From contig JAAFGT010000013.1 of NCBI GenBank assembly GCA_010365215.1, positions 32,978 to 96,977 on the forward strand: DNA of 64,000 nt, read 5' to 3'. Position numbers and translations under genes: made by a program. This document shows, in pieces, positions 61,327 to 64,000 of this stretch; positions within the stretch are counted from its first letter, which is position 1; the number at the start of each line of letters is the position of its first letter. Under the pieces are notes generated by a model, which saw only the letters and a list, made by a program, of their open reading frames with translations, was not told where the DNA came from and searched no databases. This stretch comes from Acidipila sp. GTDB lineage: Bacteria; Acidobacteriota; Terriglobia; Acidiferrales; UBA7541.

Positions 61327-62901
61327 ATGAGCACACTTACCAAAGTAAGCGCCGAACTTGCACAACAGAGTTCCGACAAATCTGCCTCGCCGCCAGGGGT
61401 AAGCCCGAGGATTGCCGTACCCGATGTTTCGTCCAGCCCAGTTTGCATGGAGATCCCGGTCCGCATTCGCGGCCTGCAGGGTGACGCGCCGGCGGGCGAA
61501 GAAATTACGTCTTCCAACTCATTCACTGAAGACACGAATACGCTGATTCTGTTTCCGCGCGGCGCGGTAGTAAGACTCGCGACGCCAGTAACCGCCGGCC
61601 AGGAATTAATGCTCACAAATCTGGACAGCAACCAGCACGTACACTGCAAAGTGCTCACGGTGCGCGCCAGTGAAAGCGCGAAAGGTTACGTCGAACTGGA
61701 GTTCACGCACCGCACTGCGGGATTCTGGGGAAGCGTGGTCCCCATGCCCAAAATCACTCCTGCCACCAGCGCGCCGGAGTTCTCCCCGGCAAACGCTGAA
61801 ACGCAAACGCGCGCCGCCACGCTTACCGCATCTTTCGGGGCGGCGCTCAAACCGCCATTCGATCAGACCGCTCAATCTGCTTCCCCGCTGGCTGCTGTCA
61901 AGCCTGCACGCATGCAGCATCTGCCCAGCTCGCCGCCGGTGTCTGCCGTGGCGGCGCTTGCCGCGACCGCTGATGCGCATGCGCACGCAACTGTTGAAAG
62001 TCAACCCCGCTCGCACCCGGCATCAGTCGAGCCCAAATTAGACGTGCAGTTCGCTAAGAATCGAATTGCCGGGGATCTTCAGACTGGCGGCAAATGGAAG
62101 GCCGTCGGCGTCTCGACGGCAGCCGTGGTGCTGGCGCTAACCCTGGGCACTTATCTGTTGCGTTCACGCCCGGCAAGCACTGCAGTGGTCCCACAAAATG
62201 AGAATGTGGCCGTTGCGCAAAACGTCGATATTACGCCCGCACCGCCGCCAACTATGGGCGAGAGTGCCAACGCCACACCGCCCGGCTCCCCTGCCGCGTC
62301 TCCGGTGAGTGGGGCGCAGCGCACCGCCGCCATCCCCGCCGCTACCACGGCGCCTGAAACGACAGACGCGAATAAACCTGGCGCCGTGCGCGAGTTGCTG
62401 CGCACTGCGGCAACGAAACTGCATCTTAGCCCGGACAACAGTAAGATTATCGCCCCCGCCAGCCCGGCGCACCCTAGCGGTTCCTCATCTGACGAGGCGC
62501 CAGCGATCGCGGCGGATAATTCCTCATCGCCCGCCGCTAGCGGTTCCACGGGCAGCGGCATTATCTCTGGTGGCCTCGGGAACGTAGCGCCTCCGGCCAA
62601 ATGGGTGGTGCCAGCGCCCGCCCCCGCCGCCGTGAAAGCCACCGTTCCGAGAGCAATCTCTGTGGTGAAGCCGCACTATCCATCGGCGGCAAAAAACGCT
62701 CACATCGAAGGTGACGTCGTCATCCAGGCGGACGTCGATGCCCTGGGTAAGGTGGTGGGAACGAAAGTGATCTCCGGCCCGGCGCTTCTGCAGGCGGCCG
62801 CCGTGGAAGCACTTCAACAGTGGAAGTATGAGCCAGCGAAGCTAAATGGCCAGGCAGTGGCGGGCAAGACGATGGTGAGTTTAAATTTCCGCCTGCCGTA
62901 A
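61327..62901 (+). CDS. PilZ-like domain and TonB C-terminal domain fusion protein
   Basis: The protein of about 524 residues has an unusual layout. Residues about 40-135 resemble a PilZ-type beta-barrel (IPVRIRGLQGD, FTEDTNTLILFPRGAVVRLATPV, KGYVELEFTHRTAGFWG). A linker rich in Ala/Pro/Ser follows, then one transmembrane helix (VSTAAVVLALTLGTYLL at about 305) and a long Ala/Pro/Thr-rich periplasmic spacer. A C-terminal TonB_C domain comes last (ISVVKPHYPSAAKNAHIEGDVVIQADVDALGKV...ALQQWKYEPAKLNG). The orientation puts the PilZ-like part in the cytoplasm and TonB_C in the periplasm. The ATG at 61327 (MSTLTKVS) starts the conserved part. The function is unknown, perhaps transmitting an intracellular signal to outer-membrane receptors. 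Confidence 0.85.
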   Translation: MSTLTKVSAELAQQSSDKSASPPGVSPRIAVPDVSSSPVCMEIPVRIRGLQGDAPAGEEITSSNSFTEDTNTLILFPRGAVVRLATPVTAGQELMLTNLDSNQHVHCKVLTVRASESAKGYVELEFTHRTAGFWGSVVPMPKITPATSAPEFSPANAETQTRAATLTASFGAALKPPFDQTAQSASPLAAVKPARMQHLPSSPPVSAVAALAATADAHAHATVESQPRSHPASVEPKLDVQFAKNRIAGDLQTGGKWKAVGVSTAAVVLALTLGTYLLRSRPASTAVVPQNENVAVAQNVDITPAPPPTMGESANATPPGSPAASPVSGAQRTAAIPAATTAPETTDANKPGAVRELLRTAATKLHLSPDNSKIIAPASPAHPSGSSSDEAPAIAADNSSSPAASGSTGSGIISGGLGNVAPPAKWVVPAPAPAAVKATVPRAISVVKPHYPSAAKNAHIEGDVVIQADVDALGKVVGTKVISGPALLQAAAVEALQQWKYEPAKLNGQAVAGKTMVSLNFRLP

Positions 62902-62965
62902 GAGCGGGAAATCGTTATCGAGCGGATCGAGACGCACCGAGGGACGCCTTAAACTTCGATTGCTA

Positions 62966-63793
62966 TTACCCTTCGAACAGCAACTCCCGGGCGCGCTGCG
63001 TAGCTTTAACCACAGCCTTAATCAAAGTGACGCGGACCTTGCCGTCCTCCAGCTCGAGAATTCCATCTATGGTGCATCCGGCGGGAGTGGTGACCGCGTC
63101 CTTCAACCGCGCGGGGTGCTCACCGGTTTCCAGCACAACTCGCGCGGCGCCGTACATCGTCTGCGCAGCAAGAAGCGTGGCTATGTCGCGCGGCAAGCCT
63201 ACCTTCACCCCGGCTTCGGCGAGCGATTCAAGAAGTATGTAAATAAATGCCGGTCCGCTGGCGGAAAGCCCGGTGACAGCGTCCATCAGCTTTTCATCCA
63301 CCACCACGGTGCGGCCCGCAGCATCGAAAAGCGTTTGCGCGATTTCCAGGTGACCGGGCTTGGCATGTTTACCGCTGGCCAGTCCAGTCATGCCCGCGCC
63401 AATCGCGCAAGGGGTGTTGGGCATGGCTCGCACTACCGGAACCCCGTCGACCAGACGTTCCTCCAGGTAAGCGGTGGGCACTGACGCCGCCACGGAAATA
63501 ATCAATTGCCTCGGGGTCACCGTGGAGCGAATCTCTTCGAGGACGTCTTTCACTGTCTGCGGCTTCACGCACAGCAGAATGATGTCCGCCTTCTCCACCG
63601 CCGCGCGGTTGTCCGTGGTCACGGAAACGCGCAGTGATTTGCCCAGCGCCCGCGCCTTCTCCGCGTGCCGCACAGTAGCGCGCACCTGTCCCGGGGATAT
63701 CAGCTTGTGGCGCAAAAAAGCCTGAAGCAGGATCCCGCCAATTTTTCCGGCGCCCAGCACCGCCAGACGCTTCCCAGCCAGCTTGTTCTTCAT
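62966..63793 (-). CDS. proC: Pyrroline-5-carboxylate reductase
   Basis: The 275-residue enzyme reduces pyrroline-5-carboxylate to L-proline with NAD(P)H, the last step of proline synthesis. The Rossmann motif LAVLGAGKIGG lies at residues 10-20; CVKPQTVKDVL and RAMPNTPCAIGAG mark the dinucleotide domain; and SASGPAFIYILLESLAEAGVKVGLPRDIATLLAAQTMYGAA is the C-terminal dimer domain. Length is normal. It is minus-strand and lies 53 bases downstream of the mogA-like gene; the two may be co-transcribed. proA and proB are not in the window. Confidence 0.95.
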   Translation of the reverse strand: MKNKLAGKRLAVLGAGKIGGILLQAFLRHKLISPGQVRATVRHAEKARALGKSLRVSVTTDNRAAVEKADIILLCVKPQTVKDVLEEIRSTVTPRQLIISVAASVPTAYLEERLVDGVPVVRAMPNTPCAIGAGMTGLASGKHAKPGHLEIAQTLFDAAGRTVVVDEKLMDAVTGLSASGPAFIYILLESLAEAGVKVGLPRDIATLLAAQTMYGAARVVLETGEHPARLKDAVTTPAGCTIDGILELEDGKVRVTLIKAVVKATQRARELLFEG

Positions 63794-63846
63794 AGTGAAA
63801 CTATAGCCGCAACAGCGCGGCGCGAGGAAACAAATCGCTGAGAGGC

Positions 63847-63999
63847 CTAATCATGGCGGGCGCCATGCAGCACATCAATGGCGTGGGGAATCAATTCGGC
63901 AACGGCTTCCAGCGATTCGATGGCACCTTTAGGGCTGCCCGGCAGATTGACTACCAGAGTCTTTGCGCGCACGCCCGCTACCGCACGGGAAAGCACGGC
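63847..63999 (-). CDS. Molybdenum cofactor biosynthesis protein MogA/MoaB family, 3' end only
   Basis: A 50-residue C-terminal fragment runs off the end of the window on the minus strand. It reads LSRAVAGVRAKTLVVNLPGS, PKGAIESLEAVAELIPHAID and a final VLHGARHD before TAG. The NLPGSPKG loop and the ending IPHAIDVLHG are typical of molybdopterin adenylyltransferases (MogA) and MoaB, so the gene probably adenylates molybdopterin. Fragment length rules out telling MogA from MoaB. proC follows with a gap of about 50 bases on the same strand. Confidence 0.85.
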   Translation of the reverse strand, partial: AVLSRAVAGVRAKTLVVNLPGSPKGAIESLEAVAELIPHAIDVLHGARHD

Positions 64000-64000
64000 G

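Overview
The window looks like a chromosomal segment of an Acidobacteriota bacterium, probably the Koribacter/Terriglobia side. I infer this from moderately high GC, a eukaryotic-type Ser/Thr kinase carrying a TolB-like domain and TPRs, a giant TonB-dependent receptor with an N-terminal carboxypeptidase-regulatory-like domain, a DUF1501/DUF1800 secreted pair, a lone LigD polymerase domain, and two complex I gene clusters. Gene density is high. I see no tRNA, rRNA, insertion sequence, prophage or CRISPR array.

Region 1 (1-33.6 kb) is a mosaic of short, mostly housekeeping or accessory units: a truncated Ser/Thr kinase; NAD-dependent DNA ligase; a diacylglycerol-kinase-like lipid kinase; a YdjM-type membrane hydrolase; a VTT-family membrane protein; a divergent proton-pumping pyrophosphatase with a clear sigma70-type promoter; a YHS-containing copper ATPase; the DUF1501/DUF1800 pair; LigD-Pol; 1-Cys peroxiredoxin; zinc alcohol dehydrogenase; proline dehydrogenase; PilZ; BrkB/YihY; a class III aminotransferase; a Oar-like TonB-dependent receptor next to a LytS-type histidine kinase; GTP cyclohydrolase II; an ArsR repressor with an AHSA1/SRPBCC partner under a start-codon-overlapping palindrome; and thiS.

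Region 2 (33.6-59.7 kb) is the core. A plus-strand complex I cluster (nuoA, C, D, EF fusion, G, H, J, K, L, M, N; 33.7-47.1 kb) converges on a minus-strand cluster (nuoA, C, D, H, a small membrane ORF, J, K, L, M, N; 59.7-49.1 kb). The second cluster runs on into atpZ, atpI, atpB and atpE (49.1-47.2 kb). Cluster 1 carries the NADH-oxidising module; cluster 2 lacks nuoE, F and G. Neither cluster has nuoB or nuoI, which carry Fe-S clusters needed for quinone reduction, so those subunits should be encoded elsewhere and may be shared. Cluster 1 nuoM carries a frameshift near its 3' end. The F0 a and c genes follow cluster 2 with no F1 genes nearby, so the ATP synthase is split.

Region 3 (59.7-64 kb) has a secreted amidohydrolase with a 15-bp tandem repeat behind its signal peptide, a divergently transcribed PilZ-like/TonB-C fusion with a BlaI/CopY-like palindrome upstream, proC, and the 3' end of a mogA/moaB-type gene.

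All identifications come from reading motifs and gene order; no database search was run.
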